From: Vandiemenella viatica
Taxonomy: Eukaryota; Arthropoda; Insecta; Orthoptera; Morabidae
DNA: 64,000 nt
NCBI GenBank assembly: GCA_031002005.1
Contig: JARYHS010008074.1
Coordinates: 181,808,494 to 181,872,493, forward strand
Reading direction: 5' to 3'
Under the pieces are notes generated by a model. It was not told the DNA's origin. It saw only the letters and a program-made list of their open reading frames with translations, and did no database searches. Shown in pieces: positions 52,387-63,383 of the stretch. A program made the translations under genes and the position numbers. Each line of letters begins with the position of its first letter. Position 1 is the first letter of the stretch.

Positions 52387-54037
52387 TTCAAACATGTAAT
52401 GAGTATAAGTATTTGAATTTAATAGATATTCAGTGTGTGTGAAATAAACAAAGTGGATAGGCCTAAGTAACAAATGAGATTATCATTATTTCCCTTCCAC
52501 CGATCAGTTTAAAGTTCATGCAATGTTTTCAGCTGAAGAAATGATAATATTATTAAAGACAATGATAGTAACAGATACTTACCCGGGACGCACATTGAGC
52601 TGGGTGGCGCAGTAGGGGCAACGCAGAGCAGGGCAGGGCAGCACAGACTGGCAGTTACTCGTGCATATTAGAGCGCAGATTCGTGCGGCAGTTTACAAAG
52701 CATTGTGTTGTGCGAAAAACCGACAATAAAGCGTAACCAAAAACATGTAGATGCAAAAACTCGATTTTTGATTTCTGAATCAGATTGGGATGCCGAGCTT
52801 GGAAAATTGTTATTACTTTAACAGAAGCTGAGTTAGATAAAACTATGCAAAAGTGAGTATATGAAAATAAGAAACTCTCATCTGGCTTTTGCAGTGACAA
52901 GAGAATTCTCAAAAGATAATTTCCGGATGACTCGAGCGGAGATTCACGGCATAATGTAACCTGTTATTTTCTCGACAAAGCTCAAATATCTATTAGAACT
53001 GAAGAAAATCACGCTGTATTTTCGTGGTTATTTATTTAATTATTTAGCGTTTGACGGTACATGACATTTATAAGAATGTTTCTCTCTTTTATTTCATATT
53101 ATATTTTTAAGAAAACTATATAACAGAACATAAACACTTGAAACTAAAAAAGCAGTGTCAACAAATTAAGTGTTTCTCGGAGACACTATTGAATGATGTA
53201 GTGCAAATAATAAGAAAACAAATAATGTGATAATAGCCTATATATATCAATCTTTTTCGAAGTTTTATTAAAAATGAATTCAAAAAAAGAAAAGAAAAGT
53301 GAAAATTGTAAGTGGACAGTTGTATGATAAATAAATGCTGAATTTACTCTCCACTTGTTGGGCTCATTGTCCAAATCTCTTGTTTAAATTTAATTTTTAT
53401 GTATTTTTTTATGACTGATATTGTGAATCGCAGGTTGTTTATGCACCAGACTAATCAATTTTTCTTATTCCATAGTTAAACCGGCACGAGTGAGCTGCGT
53501 GGCACAGTTTCTGTGTCGTGATCACAACGTCGCGCAGGCCACGTGTGGCGCAGTACTGCGCTGCCCTGCTCTGCGTCTCAACACACGCTGTTCCGCCCCA
53601 AAACCTAGAGACACAGAAACTGTGCTGCGCTGCGCTGCATCGACTGCGCGTCAATGTGCGCCCGGCCTTACCGAAGGCGTCATGAAGGCTTCATCACTCG
53701 AAACAGTGCTTCTGGTTTCTTCTTGATCAGTTGAAAACAGTAACATATCAAAGTACCAAAGTAACGGCGTATATGTATTATCAGCGGATGAACCAGACTT
53801 TGATGCTTTTATTTTCTTCAGTTCTTTACGAAATGCACATCTCAAATTATTAATTTTTTTATTGACTGTATCTATTGTTGCCGTAAGGGTCACTGTTTTG
53901 TAAAACTCCAATAATTTCCCATATACCTCATCTTTAAGTCGTTTATTTGTATACGACTCATCTTTTACCTTCCACAAACATGGAAGTTGCCGATATAATT
54001 CAATAAATGTGGAAATGAATTGAGGTTTATTGTCCAT
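50902..54037 (-). pseudogene. Harbinger MADF-domain protein, two exons, interlocked with the transposase
   Basis: Exon 1 is 54037-53672: MDNKPQFISTFIELYRQLPC, LWKVKDESYTNKRLKDEVYG, INNLRCAFRKELKKIKASKS, YTPLLWYFDMLLF. This is a MADF (Myb/SANT-like) domain. The donor is TCG|GTAAGG; the intron holds Harbinger 4 and transposase exon 2. Exon 2 is 51410-50902: DVEEDTPSQSFTPSPAESMF, then past a one-base frameshift VGQEVAIREALKALKEDDEF, DGIGLNVSCKLRRIDDEQRM, stop, AELLINKI, to a TAA. Both junctions are phase 0. In this superfamily the MADF/Myb partner recruits transposase to the ends and nucleus. Transposase exon 2 lies in its intron, and its exon 2 lies in the transposase intron. Confidence 0.8.
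52582..53667. mobile_element. Harbinger 4, non-autonomous, TTA target
   Basis: Ends: CCCGGGACGCACATTGA at left and its inverse TCAATGTGCGCCCGGCC at right, with TTA on both sides (52579-52581, 53668-53670). GC-rich termini with CGCAGAGCAGGGCAG-type text (52620 and the inverse near 53565). Inside are small coding-like remnants (MTRAEIHGIM-type text near 52928). It sits in the intron of the MADF gene, four bases into the donor. Confidence 0.8.
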
Positions 54038-55047
54038 TTTCTTGACAGTCCAAAATAGATTAAACAGCGCGAAAGATCTGTGGCCTGTCGGCAGGCAGAG
54101 AAAAACGTATCTGTCATGCGCGATGACTGCAGTCCAACTACGAGTGTGTGTCCGTTTTGGCCTTGAGATCGTAAACTTCAAAGATAGTTTTAAGGGGCCC
54201 ACTCACTTGCAGTTCACCTGCAGGCCGTGGACTGACGGTCGAATCGTCAGACGCCGACCGATGGAGGCCACACATTAGGAAGAGGCAATCTTGAGGTGAG
54301 GTCGCGGCCTGCAGTCCGTCGACTGAGGATCGCGTCGTCAGGCGATGGCCGATAAAGGCCACACATTATTCAGTCCGCCCGAAAGACAAAATCCTGAGGC
54401 TTTGGCCTCACAGATCACGGCCTGCAGGCGACCTCAAAGTTACCCACTCACATACAGGTCGCCTGCAGACCGTCACCTCAGTCATAGTTTAACCATCAAA
54501 TGACAACTGTTGCCGCAGTTCATAATATTGACAAAATGGTAGTAAATAAAAACAAAAAAGTTAGCAGCTTTAGTTATATTGTTGGTGTTATTGGAAAATC
54601 CAAGAAGCCAGCGAAGACGTTTCTGGGTGAAAGATTGGCTGCTCGAAAAGAAAAGTTGTCACATATGAATCTAAAGGGGCCCACTCACTTGCAGTTCACC
54701 CGAAGGCCGTCGCCTCAAGGTGTCTTGCCGTGAGGCCAATTGTCTCCACACACACGCTGTCCGACGGCAGGTGACGGCCTGCAGTCAAATGTATCTCCGC
54801 TGTGTGTGGTGATTCATTGCCCCACAGATCGCCTGCAGGCCGTCACCTCAAGGTGTCTTGTCTTGAGGCCAGTTTTCGCAACACACACGCAGTCCGAAAG
54901 CATGCCGATATCTGCAGTCAAGTGGAACCCCTCCAAGTGTGGTGGTTTATCATGAGGCTACGCCCGAAGATCTGATCTTGTGCGGTTTAAAGTTCGCCTT
55001 CAGGCCAAGACCATATTGTATATATTTTACAAAAGTTGTTTTACAAC

Positions 55048-55345
55048 ATGAGTGACAAACGTTGTAATCAGCCAGACTTTATAACGGGATTGATAGATGT
55101 TTACAGAAAGAATCCATGTTTGTGGAAAATTAAATCAAAACATTATTCAAACCGTCTCATGCGAGACAAGGCATATTCGTCATTGTTGAACTATTACAAA
55201 AGTTTTGATCAAAATGTCACAATAGATACAGTGAAAAACAAATTAAATAACCTAAGTAGCTCTTTTCGAAAAGAACTAAAAAAAGTAAACAGAAGTAAAA
55301 GATCTGGAAGTGGCTCAGCGGAGATCTATACACCTACACTTTGAT
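55048..55345 (+). pseudogene. MADF-domain protein of Harbinger 3, first exon
   Basis: MSDKRCNQPDFITGLIDVYR, KNPCLWKIKSKHYSNRLMRD, TIDTVKNKLNNLSSSFRKEL, then IYTPTL and a stop where the relative in Harbinger 1 has IYTPLLWYF (W codon changed to TGA). A MADF domain with the usual W and FI..Y...P.LW motifs. Probably non-functional by this stop. Confidence 0.8.
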
Positions 55346-55649
55346 ACTTCAAACTGCTTCTGTTTACTTCTGGTCAAGAGGAAGCAAGGCAACAAATAAT
55401 GACGATGACATGAATGTAGAAGATTCTGATAATGAGCTAAGATTCGTTATTAAAATCCACAATCATAATTATTGTATTTTTTTTTAATATGACAGCAAAG
55501 TACTAGTCAAAAAATTAATTAATTAAAATGTAATGTTTTCTTCAGTTTTAATTTATCATAGTTTAAATAAATAATAGATACAATTGCTCCTTATATAAAA
55601 TTGTCTTGCCACTACACTTTTCCTGCTTCCATAAAGTATCTCTTTTAGA

Positions 55650-56035
55650 TATCTCGATTTTCCTTTGCACTCTGTGATGGATTGCGCCCATAACCATGTT
55701 GTAGGCTAAACAACTGTTGCAAGAAACCGTAGAGTTGCAATTAATCTTTCCTTGGGCCTGATTGCTCTTCTGATTTCTTCGAAATCCACGGTTTCACAAG
55801 TTTTAATAACTTTTCGAAAGACTTATCATCCATGCGAAGATAACTTTTTAAATCATCAGTAGCAGATTTTCTCAGTTTCTCAATAAAAGATTAATATGCG
55901 CCAACTTTTCTCTTTCGAGAAGCCAATCTTTCACCCAGAAACGTCTTCGCTGGCTTCTTGGATTTTCCAATAATATCAACAATATAACTAAAGCTTCTAA
56001 CTTTTTATTGTTTTTATTTACTACCATTTTGTCAA
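55650..56035 (-). pseudogene. Harbinger 3 transposase N-terminal fragment
   Basis: The minus strand reads NPRSQRRRFWVKDWLLEREK, LRKSATDDLKSYLRMDDKSF, EKLLKLVKPWISKKS, then RLIATLRFLAT-like text, and is cut off where the internal deletion begins (near 55700). It includes only the N-terminal region of a PIF/Harbinger transposase. Confidence 0.75.
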
Positions 56036-56670
56036 TATTTTGCACTGCGGCAACAGTTGTCGTTTGATGGTTAAACTGTGGCTTAGGTGACTGTCTGCAG
56101 GCGACCTGTATGTGAGTGGGTAACTTTGAGGTCACTTGAAGGCCGTGATCTGTGAGGCCAAAGCCTCAGGATTTTGTCTTTCGGGCGGACTGAATAATGC
56201 GTGGCCTTTATCGGCCAGCGCCTGACGACGCAATTCTCAGTCGACGGACTGCAGGCCGCGACCTCACCTCAAGATTGCCTCTTCCTAATGTGTGGCCTCC
56301 ATCGGTCGGCGTCTGACGACCCGACCCTCACTCCACGGCCCGCAGGCGAACTGCAAGTGAGTGGGCCCCTTAATTGAGGAACTGAGAAGATCTACTACTA
56401 ATGTTTAAAAAATTATCTTCGCATTGATGATAAGTCTTTCAAAAAGTTATTAAAACTTGTGAAACCATGGATTTCGAAGAAATATACAAAAATGAGAAGA
56501 GCAATCAGTGCTGAAGAAAGGTTAATTGCAACTCTACGGTTTCTTGCAACAGGACGCAGTTTTGAGGATTTAAAATTTTCAACACTTATTTCTCCTGAGG
56601 TGCTAGGAGTTATTATACCTGAAATAAGAAACCACAAGTTTTTACACCTAGTCAAACAAACCGGCAGTAT

Positions 56671-59600
56671 CAGGGGTGCCCATGCCAGGGGGCAGGGGGG
56701 GGGGGCTGCTGCCCCCCTCCCGTTCTCTGGGAATATATATACTATTCACGGTTACAACATTAACTGCTTTATTTATTTTGTTTCATGCAAGCCACTATCT
56801 TTTATTTATTCTTTTAGTCAATCTGATATATAACAACACAGTACTTACTTGCTAGTTTAGCATAACTGCCGTATAATGCTGGTTCAAATCAACCGCCAAC
56901 CAAGTAATATTATTATACCTTCGCGCTACGCTAGGAGACGCACATGTTAGGTTGTGCGTCGCGCTCGCAGTCGACTTGAGGCGCTGAGTGTATATTTACA
57001 ATATATGCCGACAATACTATATATCTCAAAAGTATAGCTAATCTAAGCCTTATCTAATCTTACTCCTATATTCGCCCTCTCTCAAAGACTACGTCTTGCA
57101 TCTTTCGGTCATTAGTGGTTTAATGAACGGAAGAGACTTCGTCACATCCTTGATCTTGCCCCTGACGACCCTCAACCAGCAATACCACCGTGTTTATTCA
57201 TTGCCAGTATCAGGCTTCATCTTTTCTCCCAATATTTGGTGAGTATACTGTCACATTGATCTCGCAAAATAGTAGCTCACTCGTTCTGACCTAATCGAGT
57301 CAGAAATATTTATTTCAGGAATGGATATGAGGAATTTCTTTGGACAAAAAGGTGTTACTGCTACACAGAAAAGGAACCTGCATAACTCATTAAAAGTTCC
57401 AGATCCAATACCTTCGAAAGTGCGTCCCACAACTACTTCTAAATTCTCAACACCAACTCCTGACTTCACGTTGCAACAATGTCCTTCCACCACTAGCCCT
57501 GAGTTTGCTGTTATCATTACTCCTGATGCTACTGACTTGGATGACGTCAACCAGCCCGCTTCGGTTTCCACCGTTAACAAACCAGAGTTCGTTAGTAGTT
57601 CATTAATAGTTAATAACAGCTTTGATTTAGGTGAATACATAAATTATTCAGTGTCAGGCGAAGTATCAACTAATAACAAACATACGTGCTATAAATATGA
57701 CTTATGATTTCAAAAAGGACATTGATGAGAAATAACTATCAAAAGGCCTTTTCTAAAAACTTGGCTATAAAAGTACTCATGGCTAGTATACTTCACCAAG
57801 TTGAAGGGGGGCCTTTGTAAGTTTTATAGTCTTTTCAAATCTGTTTTAAAAAGAGGAATATTTGGTGCTTTCGTGATAAAGGCTCATCAAGATTACAAAC
57901 ATTTTCATGAAGATGCTCGAGGCCATGAAAAGAGCAGTTGGCATCTAGAATCTACGAGTAAGGCTAAAAGTTTTTGTGAGTCCTTAGGAATGAGAAAGAA
58001 AAGTGTGTTCGAACAGTTAGATAGTGGGATCACGGAGCTTGTAAATACCAACAGAAAAAAACTGAAATCAATTGTTGCTACTTTAATTTTCTGTGGCACT
58101 CATGACATCCATCAGAGGAAAGAATTCGAGCGAACGAAACTTTCAGGATTTACTTTTGTTTAGAGTCAGTGCGGGGGACAATGTGTTGGCGGATCATATG
58201 CAAAACTATTGTGGAAAAGCGAAATATACATCACACAGAGTGCAAAACGATTTAATAAGTACATGTGGCTCCGTGATACAAAACGAGATTGTTGATGAAG
58301 TAAACAGATCATCAGCGTTTTCATTACTGGCCGATAAAACGGCTGACATTAGTGGAAAAGAGCAACTGTCTGTGGGAGTACGATTTGTAGACGAGAAAGA
58401 GAGAAAAGAAGAATTTTTAGCGTTTACGGAGCTTACTACATTGGATGCTGAAGGAATTTCTTCATTTATTTTAAATTTTGTTGAAAAATTAAGGCTTAAT
58501 ATGAATAAGCTGATTGGCCTTAACTTTGATGGCTGTTCGACAATGGCAGGCCATGAAACTGCAGTGCAGGCCAGGATCAGAGGGAAGTATCCTTCAGCTG
58601 TCTATTTTCACTGTGCATCGCACAGATTGAATTTAGTTGTCAATGATCTTAACATTGTCCAGGAAATTCGTAACACAATCGGAACGATAAAAGAAGTTAT
58701 TAGGTTCTATAGAGAAAGTCTATTGCATAGGAAAATAATACCTAACATTCCACTGTTTTGTGAAACTAGATGGTCCCATAAATATAAATCAATCAGTATA
58801 TTCAAAGCAAACTTCTTGGTAATAAATGATAGTCTGAATCACCTGGCATATAACAGTGAATACAATCAAGACACTCGATCGCGTGCCAGCCATCTTGATT
58901 GCTCTACATCAACAACTACATTTATCGTTTGTCTACACATTATATCGAGGTATTCTTCATATCTGGAACCAATAGTGAACAAACTCCAGAGTACTGATAT
59001 GGATCTCCACTCAGTTTACAGATTCGTCAACACTGACTTGATAGCCAATTTTAAAAAGCAGAGAGAAAGCGATGACGAATTCAGAAACATTTTCGAGGCA
59101 GTGAAAGAATATTGTAAGGAACTTGACACAGATGTAAAAATCCCAAGATTGACTGGAAGGCAGACCCTCAGATGCAATGTGAATGTCCATTACTCATCAC
59201 CCCACGACTATTTCAAAGTGGCAATTTACAATCCGTACATGGATTCCATAATCACGTCACTTATCACAAGATTTGAAAAAGACAAAGACATATCATTCAA
59301 AGGTGGTATTCTTCAACCACATTTAATGAAAATGAAAAGAAAGATGATTTCATGAGAGATATAAAAAGTTTTCAAAAGTTTTACCAAATAGACAACTTGG
59401 AAGCAGATTCCAGATTATGGTATGACATTTGGACAAATAAGCAGTGTTTGGAAAAAAACAAAGCTCAATGATATACTTGCAGAAACTATGTTTTACCCAG
59501 CTGTAAGGAGATTGCTTGTATTCTACCAGACCATACCCCCACAACTTGCGTGGTTGAGAAGTACTACTGGCGAGCACCGTCTGTCCAGCTTGTGCCTTCT

Positions 59601-60430
59601 TAGCGTTCACAGGAAAAGAGCGGAAAACCCTGGTTTCCAGGACAAAGTGATTGACTTGTTCGGCAAGAAGGAAATAAATTTAGAGTTTACTTTTTCACAT
59701 TAATGTTAGTGTTAAATTCATAAACCAACCAATGTATAATAATTTATTTCACAGTTTGATTTTTATAACACTGCTAGTGTAAAATCGTCTGAGGTGTGTA
59801 TTTTGAGTTTGCATTCTGTATTAAAGTTGCTTCTGCATTTATGTTGTTAAATATTAAATGGTTTCAATATAGAACTACGTATTATTGTTTTGCTACAAAG
59901 GGCCAGTATAAAGCCGGCGCCGAGGCCGGCCACGTGGTCTCCCCATTCAACAAAAATAGTAGAAACAAAAGAGAGACAGAAAGAAATCATTTTATTTAGC
60001 TTTCTCAAATAGTAAAATTTGTACAATTTTTTTTGTTTTGGACACGGTGCGTTTAAACGGCAGAGCAATATTATTTCTCTGTTGTGTCACTCTCCCTGTC
60101 CGATTTCCTACGTATTCCACCCGATCGCACATTTCTTGAGTTATTATTCCGCGTACCATTTTAAAAATAAATATTAAAATATTTTGCTTTATTCGCTCGT
60201 CAATAGCTAAATAATTTAAAACGTTACGCATATCCCGCGTTGGTGTATATATATATCACAATGCATTGCCCTGTTCTGTAACTTCTGGAACGACTCAATT
60301 TGCTCCTGGTTGGCATAAAGGAGCACTTTTGAGCAATACTTCACATGAGGCGCAGTCATGGTTTTGTAAATTGGGTTTCTCGTATAGGCTCTACCTAAAT
60401 TGCCTACCCTATTCAGAGAGAGCTCCCATG
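56671..60430 (+). mobile_element. hAT element (ZMYM1-like) with 8-bp TSD
   Basis: The left end is CAGGGGTGCCCATGCC. The right end GCTCCCATG matches the expected GCACCCCTG at 7 of 9 bases. The 8-mer GGCAGTAT flanks both sides (56663-56670 and 60431-60438). G and C tracts near 56697-56720 are typical of this hAT group. The coding region lies at 57321-59703. It interrupts Harbinger 2. The region 59900-60400 inside is unassigned and may contain a further insertion. Confidence 0.7.
57321..59703 (+). pseudogene. hAT transposase (ZMYM1/DUF4371 type), broken
   Basis: N-terminus MDMRNFFGQKGVTATQKRNL with a Ser/Thr/Pro-rich stretch (57321-57707). Then a damaged TTF-type zinc finger: GGLCKFYSLFKS (second Cys changed to Tyr), GAFVIKAHQDYKHFHEDARG, H..SSWH (57801-57960). 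Then a long intact piece at 58093-59355: LADKTADISGKEQLSVGVRF, LIGLNFDGCSTMAGHETAVQ, HCASHRLNLVVNDL, ETRWSHKYKSI. Then a C-terminal dimerisation region with a deletion around TTC and ERSFS (59470-59700). Frameshifts near 57710, 58130 and 59340, plus the loss of part of the dimerisation motif, make it inactive. Confidence 0.85.
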
Positions 60431-60438
60431 GGCAGTAT

Positions 60439-61980
60439 CAAACAGTAATAACAACACATTTAACGTAGTTTCTGATGTCAGCAGATGTTGTAGTCGAAAC
60501 TTAATTTTTCTTCAACCTTGTGCTGGAATTCCAGGTAGTTCTGTAGAGTTAATCAAGTCTGAGAGGACTATAAAAAATTAATCGCGTCTAATTTGACACG
60601 CTGCCGGCTTACATTAATTATGACAGTCAAAGTAAATAAATTCAGGGGATTAAAAACAGTTGTAAAACATATAATAGAGACCACAGTAGACGGTGCCGTA
60701 AACCGTTTTTCAAGATAGGCTTCACTTCAGAGCAATTCACTGTGAACTTTTTGAAATTTGAAAATCACTAATGGCGGAAGGCTAGAAAACAAAGATATTT
60801 TAGAAATTTGATTACTATACGACTACACCAGCTAAAGATAAGATTGGAACACCATTGTAAAGCTGAGAAATAGGATAATTAAATGGCAATAATTTTAAAA
60901 TCTAAAACTGAATGTCAATACAAGACGCCGAAACACTCTGTAGCAAGTTTTTTTTAGAAGCCTTCAACCCAAAGATGATCTGTTTCGTTTTTAATTTTTT
61001 ATGGACAAACCGTTGAGGTTATGATAAAAGCATAAGAGGGAAAGTAGTTTCTTTTTCATTTTTCTAAACAATATAACATTCTGAGAGTCCTACGTTATGT
61101 AGCTTCGCTGCACTACATTCTAGGTGTCACGTGACCTGGTAGATCATATTAGGGAATTTTTCCGCATTCCGGCTAGTTACCGGTGGACAGTCAAGTGGTG
61201 TGAACCTGTTGCCCGACGGAGCGACAAGGTCCGTCTCGCCTCGTGAAAATAGTTTCGGAAACATGCTCTCTGGGCGGCCATCATGGAAATTTTGAAATTG
61301 TGCAACCCGGTCCAAGTTGTGAATATGTAACTTAAAATTTTCTCAGGGATTTGGGTCGTCTGTCTTCTTCGCTTCACAACTTGCAAGCTTCTCGAGATTG
61401 CTGATCAACTGTAATAGTGAACTGTTTTGTTTTTCTTGATACCATAATATAGTGATGGTGAAACGTTTGTCAGTGATTTTTATTTCCATAGTTTAGAACT
61501 GAACCTTTTCTTTCCCTAGGTTAAATAGTGGAAACTGGCGACTATAGTATTTTACAGTTGATTTTATCCAAGGCGTATTCACGGTTTAGTAATTTTGAAC
61601 AGTTTGAAGTTTTGTTTGAATCTTTGGCAAAACTTTTCAGAAGCACATAGTTAGTTAAGGGGAAGGCAAGAAGATGATGAAACATACGTTACTATTTCCG
61701 AATCCTGAAGGAATACCTATAATTGCTGAGCTGATGCCGTATATTTTGGGGGGGGGGTGGAAGATGAGGCTTTTCCTTTATCAGAAAATTAGATGAGACC
61801 GTATCCAAGGAAGCAAGTAACTGGAAATAATGAATACCAAGTTTTCAACGCCAGGCTTTCTCGACATCGACAAACCGTAGAATGTGTATTCTAATATCTT
61901 CATGACTTCGATTGTTTAGAAAACCATTTGAAAGCAAAGTGAACACGGAGAGATGTTGTAAAAGCAGCTTGCGTTTTGCA
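60439..61980. other. Unassigned stretch
   Basis: No recognised gene or element. A perfect GTCACGTGAC palindrome (61126-61135) lies just before a moderately GC-rich segment (61130-61330). The frames there resemble nothing I know. G(9) tract near 61749. Confidence 0.35.
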
Positions 61981-61984
61981 CAAT

Positions 61985-62012
61985 TAGATAGATAGATAGA
62001 TAGATAGATATA
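61985..62012. repeat. (GATA)n microsatellite
   Basis: Six uninterrupted TAGA/GATA units, then TATATA. Confidence 0.95.
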
Positions 62013-62049
62013 TATGTTCACTTTGATCCCATGTGAGAATAATCTCGGG

Positions 62050-62490
62050 GATGTGGAATAGTACATACACTTATTAGTAATGTAAATATTACTATATAAT
62101 TGATAATATTATTATATATTGACAACAAGTTAGCAACAACCCATTAGTATAACCAATATCTCCTGTAATCTACAAATACAATCCCGTGTTAATTAATACT
62201 TATTATGTGGAACAGTGTATACACTTGTTACCAGCATCTAATAACCAGTTATTTTCTTACCAACCAGTTACCATGATATGTTTCACTATAATTTGTGACT
62301 ACATATTATATTATGTTAGTTGCTATTTATGTGGAACAGTACACAAACCTATTAGCAACATCAATTATATTACCAACAACTCATAAGCAGTCAATTACTG
62401 TAAAACCTGTTAGTATGATAATTTTTCACAGCAGTTTTTGAGTCCATGCTATCCCATGTTAGTTCCTATATATGAGTGAAATTTTGTAAA
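62050..62490 (+). repeat. Degenerate tandem array, period about 125-155 bp
   Basis: Units start ATGTGGAATAGTAC (62051), ATGTGGAACAGTGT (62207) and ATGTGGAACAGTAC (62332), each continuing with ACACTTATTAG.AA-type text and blocks such as ACCAACAACTCATAAGCAG. A fourth decayed unit may start near 62472. It borders the 3' end of the LINE on the minus strand and may be its 3' UTR array. Confidence 0.6.
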
Positions 62491-62566
62491 CAGTGTAATT
62501 ACTTCATATATCATTTTAGTAATTGTGAATAATTTTGTCACCTTCCCCTTCCATACTACTATTTTA

Positions 62567-63285
62567 TCAGTCATTCTTAGTTACCAAATTCCAAGAAGAA
62601 AATTCTTTCACAGAGTAAAATGGGTTCTGAAGCAGAAACTCTTTCAGTTTGGACTTAAAGTAGTTGGGTTTTTGTAGATAACATTTAATTTCTGTTGGTA
62701 ATACATTGAATAAGGAAGCTCCAGTAAATGTTAACCCTTTCTGTACAATTGACAGTGATTTGTAATCCTTGTGAATATTATATTTATTCCTAGTATTATG
62801 GCTATGTATGTCAGCATTAAGATTGAAGTGTTCAGGATTTTCCACTACAAATGATAGTACAGAGTATACATACTGTGGTGGCATTGTTAGTATACCCAGG
62901 TTTTTAAATAGATTTCTGCACGACGTCTGTGGGCTTGCTCCACAAATAGTTCTTATAGCACGCTTTTGCAATTTAAATACCCAATGTGCTTGTGACGAGT
63001 TTCCCCAGAATGAGATGCCATAAGTGAGCAGGGAATGAAAATATGCAAAATATACTAACTTTCTGGTTTCTATATTAGCTATTCTAGATATTACCCTCAG
63101 TGAAAATGTTGCAGAATTCAGTTTTTTAAGAAGTTGTTGAATATACTGTTTCCAGTTCAATTTGTTATCTATATATACACCCAGGAATTTTGTGAAACTG
63201 CTTTCATTGATTGCTTTTCCTTCTGATATCACATTATAGCTGACCTTTGTTTTATTTTTTGTAACAAACTGAAGTTAACTGTGTC
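62567..63285 (-). pseudogene. LINE RT 3' part (5'-truncated)
   Basis: A long frame of 221 codons: FTKFLGVYIDNKLNWKQYIQ, RKLVYFAYFHSLLTYGISFW, VFKLQKRAIRTICG, NTRNKYNIHKDYKSLSIVQK, LFNVLPTEIKCYLQKPNYFK. This is the segment downstream of the RT catalytic site in CR1/Jockey-type LINEs. Upstream, an adjacent frame (VTKNKTKVSYNVISEG) extends it to about 63285, where the copy is truncated. It is different from the CR1-like family elsewhere in this window. The remaining frame is uninterrupted, so it is fairly young. Confidence 0.8.
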
Positions 63286-63383
63286 TTTTCTACAATGTTC
63301 TTCATTTCTTTACCTTTACATATGTGAAAATTTCATGAAAATATCTTGATTGGCTGCAGAGTTATTGATTAATATCTATAGAG

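Larger units (their letters stand above)
50091..54192 (+). mobile_element. PIF/Harbinger element 1, truncated at the right
   Basis: The left end GGCGCCCCACACACTTACAG, preceded by TAA, starts a GC-rich terminal region. The element encodes a spliced DDE transposase (plus) and a spliced MADF protein (minus), convergent and interlocked. Harbinger 4 is inserted at 52582-53667. The right terminus is missing; Harbinger 2 begins at 54193 where it should be. Confidence 0.75.
54675..56370 (-). mobile_element. Harbinger 3, internally deleted, TAA target in Harbinger 2
   Basis: Ends AGGGGCCCACTCACTTGCAG and its exact inverse, with TAA duplicates at 54672-54674 and 56371-56373. Removing it rejoins Harbinger 2 (GAATC-TAA-TTGAGGAACTG), matching the uninterrupted relative. 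MADF side at left (plus), transposase side at right (minus); most of the transposase is lost. Its right 360 bp are the inverse of the start of Harbinger 2, giving a large local palindrome. Confidence 0.85.
54193..56670 (+). mobile_element. Harbinger 2, transposase-side end, interrupted
   Basis: The left end AGGGGCCCACTCACTTGCAG follows TTA (54190-54192). A 300-bp GC-rich terminal region leads to the transposase start (54500-54671: GKSKKPAKTFLGERLAARKE in one frame, RRRFWVKDWLLE in the next). Harbinger 3 is inserted at 54675-56370. The transposase then resumes with LLKLVKPWISKKYTKMRRAI, RLIATLRFLATGRSFEDLKF and PEVLGVIIPEI. It is then cut by the hAT at 56671. The right end was not found. Confidence 0.75.

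Noticed and set aside
62030..62470. CRISPR-like array
   Set aside because: Units are long, degenerate and without unique spacers, and the DNA is eukaryotic.
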